A DNA stretch of 64,000 bases, from NCBI GenBank assembly GCA_022578965.1, contig MU400519.1, forward strand, positions 62,001 through 126,000. Reading direction: 5' to 3'. A program made the translations under genes and the position numbers. Below the pieces are notes generated by a model that was not told the origin of the DNA, did no database searches, and was given only the letters and a program-made list of their open reading frames with translations. This DNA is from Xylaria sp. FL1777. Taxonomy: Eukaryota; Ascomycota; Sordariomycetes; Xylariales; Xylariaceae. Shown here piece by piece: positions 48,712-61,155 of the stretch (positions are counted from its first letter, which is position 1; each line of letters starts with the position of its first letter).

Positions 48712-49180
48712 TGTTAGGCCACAGAAAGGACTGCCTAATGCTATTAGATTTAGTTATAGCTACAAGAACGTTCTTTTTACTATAGTTAGGATCTTTTATA
48801 ATAGCTAATTCCCTAGAAACTTCAGAGCTTCTTTTACACATAGAAATTAGCGGATAGTTAGGTAGACGGTATATTGTGTCTACACTACTAGTCTCCTATG
48901 GTGTATTATATTTGCCTTATATTACACTTCAGTATTCTATCTGTTTTCTTATGTTAACTCTTAGCTCTAGTATCCATTAGTGTTAGAAAGTCTTTAACTA
49001 ACAATAAGAGTTATTGTCAGGGGCTAAGCAGTCTAGTATTCTCTATATAAAGCTAAGTCTCCTTCCAATACTTCTTGGTGAGACTTAGGAATTAATAATA
49101 TTGAGCGCTTACCTACAACTACGATCTAGCAGCTACCGTCTAGCAACCCAACTTCAGTCTAGAGACAAAACCCTCTAACA
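48712..49180. mobile_element. Candidate solo LTR or LTR remnant
   Basis: A 469-bp stretch begins TGTTAG and ends CTAACA, a perfect 6-bp inverted repeat with TG...CA termini. Inside, near 49041, is a TATA-like TATATAAAG, as expected of an LTR promoter. No 5-bp target duplication is visible (ATGCG before, GTTAT after), so it may be one end of a truncated element. No second copy lies in this window. Confidence 0.4.
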
Positions 49181-50244
49181 GTTATAAATCTCATTGTTGC
49201 ATCGCTCACTCTCTAGCTAACTATCATTCACTATAGTCTAGCTCAAACACGAAATAGCGATATATATTTTTTTGTTCTTCTTCTTTACCGAATGATTGTG
49301 TTTTCGCACAAAGGTCAGAGACAACAAGGGCAAAGATGGCAAAACCAGAGTTCCTTGGTACAATTATGGTTTATTGAAATCGGGGCAAACCACTGGTTTG
49401 GGACCCTGGCTGTTTAACTATGTTAAAGCTTTCTCATCCAAGAAATATATCCTAATCTCCTAAGTCAACCTGTCTATATTCTTAGGCGTACCTACATGTA
49501 TACCTCGTTACGCTCGGTTAAAATACCTAGCTGCCATTCGCCAGAGGGCTGCAGTGTGCTTCGTTAGTGGTCAATGTCCTCGCAATCTAGGCGGTTTAAT
49601 TCCTATTCTAGTTAGGAATACCTCCTAACCTATGTAGTAGATACTCACTACATACCTAGGTACTTTAGGTACCCGGTAACTCATCTAACTAGTGGTCGGA
49701 TCTACCCGCACCATATTTACCATGTAGTACTGCGTACTACGCAATGTATCCAGTTCAATCTGCTATTGTACGCAATAGTGTACCAACTCGAAGCCCTTTG
49801 CAAATATCTTGCCTAAATCCGTCAAAATACCAAGAACAAGAACTCACTGATATTAATACGTACGTATCTTACCGCAGCAAAATGTAGGCTTGGGAACCAC
49901 GTGGCAGACATCTACTCATAGTGTACTCCTAAGTACCTGAGGTTAGTACCCCGCGTGGGGTAAATCTCCGGGTCTAGAGCTCTCTCCTGTCATGCCCATT
50001 TTGGCTCGTTTTCTCTTTTATACCCACACGTCATGCACTCCGCAAGACTACCACAAGATGGCCTTTAGCAAATGCATCGACTACGTTCCCAAATGAATAG
50101 CGAGGAGAAAGCCCTAGCAAGAAGTCCAAAGGATTCCCTAGAGATTGTATATAAGCTGGCTGGGCACTCGTGCTACACTTCGGTCATCGAAATACAGCCG
50201 ACCCCTCGAAATGCCGGACTTCTCCAATTCCGCTACCCGGACAC

Positions 50245-50297
50245 GATGCAGCAGGAGATGCAGCAGGAGATGCAGCAGGAGATGCAGTAGGAGATGC
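50245..50297. repeat. Tandem 12-bp repeat (GATGCAGCAGGA)
   Basis: Four consecutive units, the fourth with one C-to-T change, plus a partial fifth. It lies about 250 bp upstream of the cupin gene, in its likely promoter. Confidence 0.9.
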
Positions 50298-50541
50298 GAG
50301 GGGTGATTCGACTTATCTCAAACCTGACCCCTCCTCTCAAGGACAACCTGCACGCCGGCTCGGACCTGCCGGGCACCGAAGACCTTCAAAGGAGCCCTTC
50401 ACCTAAGCCCTGCTTCGTCTGGCCTATTACTCGCCGTAACCCCCTGGTTTCCTAGTTTCCTTCTGCCACTGCCTATATCCGAAGTAGAACGGCGTCCGGT
50501 TACGGGATTCTGTCGTAGAGGTAGAAAGCATCACAACCAAG

Positions 50542-51236
50542 ATGTCCAACGAAGCATCCAAATCCCAGCCCGCGACGTCGACTTCGGCCGAGCTGAAAAC
50601 CAACCTACCGAGCACAACAACATTCATAACCGGCCATGACGCCGAGGGCAAGGCAATCCTTCGCTCGGCGCGACCCGCAACGTGGAAGTCCTTCGAGAAC
50701 GGGGTGATGGGGTTCAACCAGATCTACACGAATGAGTTCCCTGCGGATCTCAACGGCGACGAGGACCTCCGCTTCCATGACGACAAGATGGCCGGCGGCA
50801 ACCTCGGTCTCGCCGTCAAGAGCGGCACTGTGTGCCGCATGGTCGACTTTGCCCCGGAATATGTGTGCATGATGCACCGGACGCAGTCCCTCGACTTCGG
50901 CATCGTGATTGAAGGTGAGGTTGACCTCATCCTCGATGACGGGAGCTCGACGCGCATGAGACGTGGCGACATCGCCGTGCAGCGCGCCACAATGCACTCT
51001 GTGAGTCCAATCCACAGCGTCCTGCCGTGATTAGTGTGCTATGCGTTGCGTTTTGTAGAACCGCTTTTGCTAACCGAAATCGACATCGGCAGTGGCGTAA
51101 CCCAAGCACGACGGGCTGGGCGAGGATGGTATTCGTTCTCCAAGACACAAAACCCCTAATTATCGGCGGTAAGAGATATGGCGAGGATTATGGCAAAGGT
51201 ACTGAGGGATTGCCACGGAGTGGGAATGACGATTAG
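50542..51236 (+). CDS. Small cupin-domain protein
   Basis: Two exons, 50542-51000 and 51093-51236, giving 200 aa. The intron (GTGAGT, branch GCTAAC, GGCAG) joins ATMHS to WRNPSTTGW, which completes the second cupin motif. Cupin motif 1 is in VCMMHRTQSLDFGIVIEGEV followed by LILDDG; motif 2 is GDIAVQRATMHSWRN with its His and Asn. Such small single-domain cupins occur near metabolic genes in fungi as oxygenase-, isomerase- or cyclase-like enzymes. The metal-binding set here is not the full H-H-E-H, so catalysis cannot be assumed. No signal peptide is seen. The 2.9-kb spacer upstream separates it from the divergent NRPS-like gene. Confidence 0.88.
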
Positions 51237-51681
51237 GTCGGACTTAGACACAATGTCTGACGTAGCGCCGCAGTGGCAAGGTTGATTGATCAGCTTGGCC
51301 GTCTAGAATTAAGTGAGAGTGTACCAGGTATAGGCTTCATCTATATGCGAATATATGACACAAATAAAGATCCAAGTCATGAAGTATATACTAGAACCGT
51401 CGCGACTGTGCCCTAGATCGGGTCATATGCCGTCAACTCCCCTTGCAACATCCATACTATCAGCCACAAGACGGGCTATCAATTCTATATCCGCTCGGCG
51501 AGGCGCTTAGTAAACCTTGAGGATATAAACGCCTTCATAGTTTCATACCGAAGCCGGCCAGGGTATCACTGTCTATCCAGTTGGTCAGATCCATCTTTAT
51601 CGTTCATTACTGATTCTTGTTTTCCGATTAGGCTCGGCACGACCTTGTCGACTCTACTCCCTTTCATACCCTACATTACTC
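51237..51681. other. Spacer between convergent cupin and arylsulfotransferase genes
   Basis: About 445 bp between two stop codons, presumably holding both terminators. Nothing else is seen. Confidence 0.5.
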
Positions 51682-53285
51682 TCACGATCTAATTAGAGAT
51701 CCGACAGAGTCTCCGCTCGATGTATCAACGACATTACTGGAACCGATGACATTGCCGTCGGAATCTAACGCATCGACGCGAATGAAGGCGACCTCTGTTG
51801 AGGGATGGATGCTCGTCTCGAAGCCATTTTTCTCTACTATGGTGATATGCTCCATCGCTACATGCGAGGGTCCACCAGACTAGAGCAAAAGTTAGCATTA
51901 ACAATCATGCTAATAGTCTCAGTCGCACCACTCACCAATGACCAAGATGTTACCTCGGTGGCACCATTCCAACTCACGTAGACGGTTCCATCGACGAAGG
52001 CACAGCTCGGCTGCCAGAGAGGCTGTCCGACCCAATCGAACTTGTAGACACGGTACAGGGGAGCACCTCCCGCGGCAGTGGTATTCCAGGGACGGAGCTG
52101 GACATCCATGACCACGTTGCCAGCTTCGTCAAACTCGCTCATGGCCGGCACTACTCCCCATCCTATAATCGTATTGCCGTTGGGAAGCAGTTGGTAGCCG
52201 CCCTGAGCCCAGGCCTGGACGCTTTGCGGGTGGTAGAATTCGGAGACGAGCCGCACCTCCATAGCCTCGTAGTCGAGAGCGATGCGAATACCACGCGTGC
52301 AATCCTGGGTACAACCGGTCGTGGACGACGTGACGTGCATGGCGTGATTGTCGAAGAGGGTGATCTGGTTCTCGTTGGTATCGGTGAAGCGAGCGTCGTG
52401 CTGGAATGCGAAGTTGGTCGCCTTACCGTCGCTCAAGTCCTTGAACGAGTTATTTACGCCGCCGACCTGCCAGATCCTAGTTCCGTCTGTGCCGTTGATC
52501 AAGGCGACAGTTCGGAGGTGTCGGATGGAAATCAGGTAGTTTCCATCGACGGTTTTCGAGATGGCGTTCATGTGAAACCAGTCGAAGCCGCCCTCCACGT
52601 CGCTATATTCATCAGCCAGGCTTTCAGTTAGGTTGAAGTGATCCGTTGCCTTCCATGTGAAGCGGACTTCGCCAGTTTCGACATCAACCTCCTGGAAAGC
52701 GCAGTCTAGCAAGCTGCCGTTGACAGGGCCGCCAATAGACGTCAGGTCGGTGTAGATGACGTGGTAGTTGTTCATGATGGCACCGCCGTCATTAGTCATC
52801 TGGAAATCATGGCTATCAGCACCCGTGACTAACCCCGTCGTAGTGAGGTTCTTAAACATGTTGTAAGTGGAATCGAGCATCACGCCTCCTCCTGTGCCGT
52901 GCCCCTTTTGATCGAAACCAGACCAGAAGGTTAGATAAGAATTTCCGTCGTGGAACTGTATTCTAGTGTCGGTACCTCCATCCCAGGCGGGATCCGCGTA
53001 CACAAGGCTCAAGTCTTCGCTTGATAAGATCATAGGTGACGGATTTTGGCCAGGGTTTGCCGGAGCCATGAAGATGTGTGACCCGGACGTCGTCGCATTC
53101 TTGTTCCATGTGTTTATGAGGAATCGCGGAGACACGAGACTGGAAGAGTGGTAAGTCTGGTAAGGTCGGTCACCGTACGCCCAGTCATTGTAAGCGACAG
53201 CATCAGTAAGCAAGGTCAGGTCCGCATGAACCTGAAGAACAGCACATGCTGCTATAAGAAACGAAGAGGGTCGAATGAATGGCAT
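51682..53285 (-). CDS. Secreted arylsulfotransferase-family (ASST-like) protein
   Basis: Two exons, 53285-51936 and 51879-51682, giving 515 aa. The intron at 51880-51935 (GTGAGT, branch GCTAAC, CTCTAG) joins EVTSWSL to SGGPSHVAME; without it the protein would lose its last 65 residues. ATG 53285 begins a clear signal peptide (MPFIRPSSFLIAACAVLQVHA); the upstream frame has no ATG. Landmarks of fungal ASST-family proteins are present: SRPDL-like repeats are absent but HDFQMTNDGGAI, FDWFHMNAISKTVDGNYLIS, FAFQHDARF and LFDNHA fit its six-bladed propeller, with many N-x-S/T sites. Bacterial ASST moves sulfate between phenols; the fungal branch is uncharacterised, so activity is uncertain. Confidence 0.87.
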
Positions 53286-56200
53286 AGTGAAGGGCAAATG
53301 AGCGGACGGCCACGACAGAAACGGGTGCGTACACACGACCAAAGGTGAGCGGCCTGTAGATCGAGCAAGTCGAGTCACCGAAGACAGACGGCAAGTCTAG
53401 GTGTTACACCACGACTAGATATATGCCAGTAACGTAAAGGGGGATTTGAAAAAAGAAGCGCGTCTACTTATTCTTAACTATTCCCCTTCCTATTAGTGCC
53501 TAGTTTACGATGTAAGTAGGTAGTTAAATGGTCACTGCACCACACCGCGACGTAACTATTACAGTGTCCTATGAGTTCTCAACTGTACTACTATGCTATA
53601 CCACATCTACAACGCGGTGTGTCTTTTCCAGTGCTGGCATACGGTTGGATGTATTCGTATACTGTAGGTACTCGGTACAGAAATGCCGGGGTGTAGTCTG
53701 GGAGGGTTTCCCTTGACATTTGGGACGGCCCAGCCTAGTTCTGCCCAAGTAAACATGTGACATGGATCACCTATACAGTAACAGAGGACAAAAATGGAAG
53801 ATTTTTAGATAACGAGCGACTCAGAATCGGTTGATCAACTGGCACATCCCGGCAGTTTTTTATTATCCATGAGCTAAGGTGTAGTGGCAGTGGAGATAGT
53901 ATACAACTGCTCAGTTGAAGTATTTCTTATCCTGGTAAATCTGCTGTCGTCATCATGTTGCAATCAGTTAGGAACCTCATGCTTAAGTATGTGTAGGCTG
54001 GAGGCTGATGAAACATGGGCTGACGAAAGCTTACAGTCATACGTACATTCAGTCCGCATGCACATACGAGTTCTATCTACCTACTACTTAGGAGCGCCTA
54101 AGCTAATCCATTTGCCGAGCATACACATACTGGTATATCAATTCTGTGGACACGACAAGTATACTTGACTTTTCTAGATTCTTCCCCTAATGCCGGAACC
54201 AACCGGTTAGAGCGTCTGAAGCGCTACAACCATGCAAACCCATCATCTGCAATTGATCATCTGGATTAGCTCTTTGCGTGTTTCATATACAGGGGTATTG
54301 ACACATGATGGCGGTCGAACGTTATACAAGTGGTAAACGTGTGGCGCCCCCAGTATTATGATAATTGGAACCCATCTGCATCAGAGGTTTCTCCAACAAC
54401 CCAATCCAGATTCTGGGATGCCATACTGCGTACACCAGAGTTGGTTTGTGACCCTATAGTGGAGGCTTAGATTCTGACCAGGTTACACCTACACTATTTA
54501 AAACTACCCTGAACTGTAGAGCGGTTTTCATATAGCGAAGAAGCGCAGGCAGGAGTTGAAGGTCATCAACTACGAAACTGAAAGCCGTTCGTTATATGCT
54601 GAAGACACTATTGTAGGAAAGTAAGCGCACTGCGCAGTCATCAGAATCGTGCAACAATAATCTGCTCATGTGCACCCCCACTGATCATCACAGTTACTCT
54701 AACCCCTTTGCCCTACCGGTACTCGACAATCTTACCCAAGCCTGGGATCAAGTACGACGGGTCTACCGTGGTGAACTGAGAGTAGGTAATATAATTGACA
54801 AGTTCCGGACACAACGGTCTCAGTTCCTAAAAGGGCAGGTTGGAGCTGTGCACCGAAATCTTTTAGATGGTAAGTGATTGTTGAAGAATAGATCTACAAA
54901 GTCACTGATCTGCGACAGCTGCGACTTCCAGTGATATATAATGATTGAAGTCGATCAGCTTGAGTGCTGTCATGTCCCTCACTTCTTCTGACAGGGGCCG
55001 AGTTCTCGCCAAGAATTGCCAGAGTTAGTACGTGCGCGTCGTGGCAACATATTTTCACGAAATTACAACATCCGTCAAATCGCACCGAGTCCTATACCAT
55101 TTATACTAGTGACAACGCTTGACTCGAGTTGATATCTTATATTCTACTCAGCTCATGAATCGAACATCCTGCCTTCTCACAGTTGATACTCTGTTATCTA
55201 GCTTCAGAGAGGAGTTTACGGGCTTATACTAAGATAACTAGTATCAACTCATCTCACGGGCGGCACAAAACAACTCTGTACGCTAGAAAACACCAGAGAT
55301 GTTTGCATGTATCCAGTCCTTCAAGATCGGCGATTTGCGCCCCCCGCGGGCGGAAGGGCTTACGACGCCGGCGGAGCCGTCTCCTCCGAAAATATAACCA
55401 GTACCCACTGCACAAGGGTGAGGTATGCGTAGTATACGTACGCAGTATACAGGTAGGTACACTAAATTCAAAAGCATGAGACTGATTGTAGTTAGCAGTA
55501 CCTACTTAAGAACATCCTACCGCGTTAATCTTACTTTTGTCTAGGTGCCTAACTGTCTTGTGCGGATGAATTCGGTAGATTTTCTCTATTCTAGACAATC
55601 CATCTCAAGAATTATAAACTCTTAATATTACGGCCCAAGGTATTGTGCATTGCGAAGTAATGAACGTCATGCTTAGAAATTAAGAAACAGTGGAGATGGC
55701 TGACTGCAGCTACCGAGAACTATACAACATACGTAGAGGTATGCCGTAAAAATAAGACAAGGGTTATGCCTTTAGATGCAGCATTGAGCTAACTACGCAG
55801 TACAGTATACGTAGGCAGGCGGGTTCGGAAGTTGTTTAACTCCATACGCATGGAATTGTTAAATCAACTTGGAAGAAAGTACAAGCACGGAGGCCCTAGT
55901 AGATAGTTTCTTGTTCCACTAATTACGTGAGCGTCCGAAGATTCCAAGGTTGAATGTACCTAGGTAGTGATGGAGGAGCTGTATCCTACAATAGAATTTC
56001 TCGTAACTAAGTGTAATCATATGACCATAACAGAACTTGACTAGTTTTATTTATACTGCGTACTTAGGTAGGTCAAGTTGAGCATCGCTACTAGCGACAC
56101 AGGTGTCTACAGGGATAAGGGATGTTGGTTAAGACCAGTGATGATGTTTCTATAAGTTGTGTCCAAGTACATGGCTTTGGGGTCACCGGTCCAATATATT

Positions 56201-57071
56201 GTTTCGGGCAATACTTAGACTGGTGGTAAAGGTTAGGCAGCTGTGATATACTGTCTACATAATCCCATCCTCTTGTTTACTGTTAAAACCTGTCTGCTTG
56301 TTTGACCGCGGAAGCGGGGGGATGAAGGGTCAATGGAAGACTAAGTGCGCGTATGGCATTGGCATATCTATTTGCCTACGCGATAGCTGTGTGCAGCAAA
56401 AAACAGCAGCAATGCTACTCACAATCCACTTACTCTTCTTTCCAGTATTCGAAAATTGGGCAACATCACAAGACCCCTCTTGTGTTACACCCCGTCTCCC
56501 TGGTGTACTGTACTTTGATAACCGCCATCCATCTCTGCAACTCCCTGGATCAACAGTTATTAGGAATGTGTCCACATATCGTCCCTCCCCACAAGTCATC
56601 CTTGCATTGATAGTAATTGTTGGGGTGTCGTTCAGGGCCACATAAGAGATAGACCGGAATTTTGGTTAAGTATGCCTTGCCGCCAACTTGGTAGGGGCTA
56701 TTTATATGATTGTCGTGAAGATGTTAGCCTCATTGTGCTCTAGAGTTTAGATGGATTATTATCTATACATAACTGCTAATATAGTAGGTACCTACGTACG
56801 TATATGTACCTAGGCACCTAACCGGGTTAATCATACGTCATTACCCCCATTGATGCACACCCACATCGGCCACGATAAGGAGGTTAGAGAACCACTCCAC
56901 CTTAGACTATGGCTTGTTGATACCGACATCAACCCATCCTAACGTCGATGGGTTTTCGTGCAATGGCGAATGGTGAATGACGGGCTCGTTGTCTCATGCT
57001 ATCCTATGCCATCCTACGCGATCCTACATAATCACATGCCACCGAGCAACTAAGACGACACGAGCCTACAC
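53286..57071. other. Intergenic, 3.8 kb without a supported gene
   Basis: Short frames at 53.5-56.6 kb lack recognisable domains; some lack an ATG. The region is moderately AT-rich with scattered TACCTAGGTA-like units (for example 56785-56820). It separates divergently transcribed genes. Confidence 0.55.
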
Positions 57072-58594
57072 ATGAGCACCGCAGCGGCCATGGCTTCTTC
57101 TAGAAGCGCACTCGCGCGCTGGCTACCGCTACCAACCTCCTTCGCCGCCTCTTCCTCGTCCAGCGTTCGCATGCTCTCGTGTCGTCGCCTGGCCACGCGC
57201 AACTTCCACGGCACGTCTGTGCGCCAGACCGACGGCGTCTTCAGCGGGTTGACCGACGAACGCCCTCGGATGCCATGGATAGAAGCGTTCAAGCAGCAAC
57301 AAGAAGGGAAGACCATAGCCTCGAGCAGCCGGAAGCCAGAAGAGCGAGACATGAGCCCCAAGAAGATGAGCGACAGCTACCACCGAATTGTGCTGCCTCT
57401 CGGACGCGATCCCTCGCTTAGCGATACATATATCAACTCGTCTGGGCACATACGGTACAGCTGCGACTATCTCGCGCGAGACCTCGTCGTGTAGGAACTG
57501 ACTGGCGAACTTCGTGTAGGCTCGGCTCGATTATCATGGACTTGGACGCCCTGTCAGGCGTCGTCGTCTACAAGCACACCGGACCCGGCGTCACAACCGT
57601 CACGGCCGCGCTCGACCGCATCACGATAGCGCACCCGCTCACCGAGATATGCGACCTCGAATACAGCGGCCAGGTGACGTACGCGTCGGGCAGGAGCAGC
57701 GTGGAGGTCACCTGCAAGGTCGCGCGTGCGCGTGACGAGGGCGAGCCTAGCAAACCCGAAGACGTCCTGCTGACATGCACCTTCACCATGGTGGCCCTCG
57801 ACCCGGAGACCAAGCGTCCGACCAACATCCCACGCCTCATCTACGAGACGCCCGAGGAAGAGAAGATATTCCGGACCGGCGAGGCAAAGGCGCTCGCGAA
57901 GAAGGAGGCGCTAAAGAAGTCACTCCTCGAGACAGAACCCAACGACCCCGAGTCGGCGCTGATCCACAAGATCTGGCTACGACAGGTGGCCTACCACGAC
58001 CCGACGAACACGCTGCGCCAGCCTGGCAATGTGATCGCCATGTCGAAGACGGCGCTATCGACCGCGAGCATCATGCAGCCGCAATATCGCAATCGGCACC
58101 AGACCATGATCTTCGGTGGGTTCCATCTCAAGCAAACATTTGAGCTAGCCTTCTGCTGTGCCGCGTCCTTTGCACACGCGCGGCCGACCTTCATCTCTGC
58201 AGATCCATGCACCTTCCGCAACCCCGTACCTGTCGGCAGTGTGCTATATCTTACAGCGACGATCGTGTACACGGACCCGCCTCTCCTAGAAGAGGATGGC
58301 AGCGAGCCGTCGCAGCGCGATCCCGCAGCCCCCCTAACACGTATCCACGTGCGTGTTGATAGCAAGGTGCGGGATGTCGAGCACGGCCACGCCCGGCCGA
58401 CTGGCCAGTTTAATTACACCTTCTCCGTACCTAAGGACGTACGGGTGCTGCCGCATACTTACCAGGAGTTCATGATGTACGTTGACGCGCGGCGCCGGGT
58501 GCAGGCTGGCGATGCTCAGGATCGTCTAGATCATCTAGATATTGATTCACAGCGGCGGTTCAGACACGTCGAAGATGTGAACGTAACTGAGTGA
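57072..58594 (+). CDS. Mitochondrial acyl-CoA thioesterase (ACOT9-like, double hotdog)
   Basis: Two exons, 57072-57454 and 57520-58594, giving 485 aa. The intron (GTACAG, branch ACTGAC, GTGTAG) joins SSGHIR to LGSIIMDLDALSG. The N-terminus is rich in Ser, Ala and Arg with no acids for about 50 residues (SVRMLSCRRLATRNFHG), a typical mitochondrial presequence. Two hotdog units follow: MDLDALSGVVVYKHTG with ITIAHPLTEICDLEYSGQ, then TMIFGGFHLKQTFELAFCCA with FRNPVPVGSVLYLTA. The pattern 'I.GG.L...ELA' is characteristic of ACOT9/ACOT10. It hydrolyses acyl-CoA to free acid and CoA in the matrix, helping to balance free CoA. The first ATG at 57072 is used; a second Met at residue 7 is possible. Confidence 0.9.
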
Positions 58595-59361
58595 ACGGAG
58601 ACTCTAACAACCAGAAAGCAGAAGCTCGATATGCCCTAGCTTCAGGTGTACTAGTCATGTTGGGCTTCGTCACGAACTTGTTCTCTTCTCGAATTACTCG
58701 CTAAAATTAGCCGGATTAGGTCTGATAGGACGAAGACTGCAACAATTCCATGCAGCCCATACTATGCCTGAGATATCTCGAGAACAGACAGTCTGGTCAG
58801 GATTTATAGAAGCCGCGCTCCGAAGGGGCCATTTTCGAATGAATTGGGCCTATACTAGAATGAGGTGGCTGTCTAAATATACTATTATAGCAATTTGGAT
58901 TTTGAGTTGGACATAGAAAGCTAAACGGGCTGACAAAGCATCCTCGGGGACATCGAAAATACGCATGTATATAGAATCGTTGACAAGAATAAGACAAGAT
59001 GCCTAGGTATGCCTGAATTATACTGTAATAAATATAGTAGCTACGATATAATAATAAAGCTTAGGAATACCTCCTGAACGAGTGGTCAGTTGAGATCAGC
59101 AAGAATGTATGATACGTAGATGTATGTATGTGTGATTCATAGCAATGAGTATATAATACAAAGACATCTCATTAGATGCCAGCTATGTCCACATAATGGC
59201 TGGAGGTCTCTTAAATGGCCTAGCTACCAATTGACTTTCGGTTGGTTAACCTGCAGACGAATTTACAATATACAGATAAGACCTACCCCCAGGCACAGGG
59301 TGCCGAGATTGAAAAGAGAATCATCATCATCATACATGATTTCCCTAATCAGGACAGAAGT
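58595..59361. other. Intergenic between convergent thioesterase and mL50 genes
   Basis: 767 bp between stop codons, AT-leaning. No gene is seen. Confidence 0.55.
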
Positions 59362-60732
59362 TTACATGCCGCCATTAAGCCGCGAGACCTCCTTGCCCTT
59401 CCTCACGTACCCGTGACCGTAAACGGGTAGATTACGCTTCTTGAACTCGTCCTGCGTGAGCTTGAAGCGACCGAGAGCGATCTCCTTGTCACCACGGGTG
59501 ACACGTTTCGGCGCGACGGTGACATTAGGCAGATTGAGCAGGTCGGGATGGCGTGTCTGAAGCTCCTGGGTCAGGGTAGCAGGTTTGGGGGGTTTCTTCA
59601 GGACGTGTAGGAGGGTCTGCACAGTAGTGATGCTCTGGAGCTGGTGGTCGGCGACAAGTTGCCCAGTAAGTTGGAAGACACGCTTTGTAACCTAATTGTG
59701 ATATCGTTAGTTAGAGAATACCCGTTGCAGGCTGAATGACATAAGAACTTCGGATATACGAGATGTAGATAGAATGAAATTGGAGATATAGAAAGAACAT
59801 ACGGCGAAGCGGATCCGCGGGTCGGCTAACGAGATAGCTTTCCAGTCTGGGTTCCACGCCTGACTGAGGGTGGCAACCTCCTCGGCCGTCAGAGCTTCAG
59901 AAAAAGCGACGTAGTCAATGGCGCCATCCTCTTCGTCGTTCCAACGCAGACGCTCAGCGAGAGAAGCAGTATCACCACTGATCACCACGACGCCATCGGT
60001 ACCGCTCTTCACGTCCCACGCCAAGAGGCGGTGGAGATCAGCCTTGGAACCGCTCGTCGGCCAGACCCCAACTAGATCATCATCGCGGCCGACTTCGCGG
60101 AGAGCTAACGCTTCAATGACAGCCCGACGGACGGCGGCCTCGATAAGTTGCGGCTCCACGACTTTCTCGCGGGGCCTGAAGCCCGCGAAGTCACCACCCG
60201 CTGCCCAGTTCTCGCGACGCTCCCACCAGTCGACGAGGCCGCCGACAGTCTTGAGGCCCGTAGCGTGTGATGCGGGGGTATAAGTTGCGTCGGCGACCTC
60301 CTCAGCACGAGCGGCCTCGGCCCGCTCGGGGGGGACTATGTACGGGCCCACGGGGATGTCTACCCAACTGGGGGAGTTCTCTGTCTTGGCGTCGATGATC
60401 TCATCGGCAACCAAGGCTGTGGGTTGCAGCTCTGTCCCTGGTTCCTGCGCCTGATCCTGCTGTGTACGATCCTCCTGTGCATACGTTGTGGGAGTCTTCT
60501 GTTGCCCGCCGGAAGACGAGGAGTAGAAGTGGTTAAGACTTGGCGAAAATGTTGATGGTGTTGTCCAGGAAGTGAAGGCAGGGGTGGTCGAGGAGGAAGA
60601 CGAGGAAGAGAAAGGAGCGGGCCGTTGCGGAGACAGAGCGATGTTCGAAGGACCGATCGTAGGCCTCGAAGTATTATTGTTCGTGGAAGATTTGAGGCCA
60701 GACGGCCTCCTTAGTCTCGGTATCCGTCGCAT
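59362..60732 (-). CDS. Mitochondrial large ribosomal subunit protein mL50
   Basis: Two exons, 60732-59803 and 59691-59362, giving 419 aa. The intron at 59692-59802 (GTATGT...CTAAC...ATTAG) joins DPRIRFA to VTKRVFQLTG. The N-terminal 60 residues (MRRIPRLRRPSGLKSS and a serine/proline stretch) form a mitochondrial presequence. The fungal mL50 core is recognisable in WNPDWKAISLADPRIRFAV and KRVFQLTGQLVADHQLQSI. The C-terminus has a basic segment VAPKRVTRGDKEIALGRFK and ends in GHGYVRKGKEVSRLNGGM. It corresponds to yeast Mrpl13, a component of the mitoribosome. A middle, less conserved region (about residues 90-150) is acidic and probably disordered. Assignment rests on pattern recall, not on a search. 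Confidence 0.8.
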
Positions 60733-61155
60733 TATTAGGCAATTGATGTTGGTTGGATGGGCATTGTGGGCTGGGAAGAAGACGCCGCGAACTTTTTTTG
60801 ATATGTACCAGTAGCCTTAGGTAAGTACTTAGGTAGGTAGACGAACGATGGGGTCTAATGTGGCTTGAACCTAGAGCTTAAGCCACAAACCTTCGACGTA
60901 GGTAGGCAAAGTACCCAGGTAACATGTAGTGTCCAGCACCCTTGTTGACGGACTTGGCATCCATCTTGAAGCAGGCGTCACTTTTCTAAGCGACAGATGC
61001 TGAGAGCGTCTGCTACACCCGCCCACCCAATTAAGTAACATTCACAACGAACAACTACCTGGTCTAGACTTTCCAGACTCTCATCTATTCAGACGGCTTC
61101 TCAATACAAATACTACACTTGCCGTCCTTGCCAACGTTAGATCCATGACTCCACA
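60733..61155. other. Divergent promoter region between mL50 and the small membrane protein gene
   Basis: About 420 bp shared by two divergent genes, with a TAGGTAGG unit near 60820-60840. No further motif is called. Confidence 0.5.

Larger units (their letters stand above)
47655..50541. other. Intergenic, 2.9 kb, with a candidate solo LTR
   Basis: AT-leaning spacer between divergent genes. A 90-codon frame at 48226-48498 starts with ATG but has no recognisable domain and is not called. A T-rich run lies at 48667-48686. A solo-LTR candidate and a 12-bp tandem repeat are listed separately. TACCTAGGTA units occur near 49650-49675. Confidence 0.5.

Noticed and set aside
54189..54240. tRNA-like GGTTAGAGCGTCTGA segment
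   Set aside because: It resembles an A-box, but no B-box (GGTTCRANNCC) follows and no cloverleaf can be drawn.
56298..56645. Overlapping plus and minus frames of 100-115 codons
   Set aside because: The minus frame lacks an ATG and the plus frame has no recognisable domain; likely chance openings.
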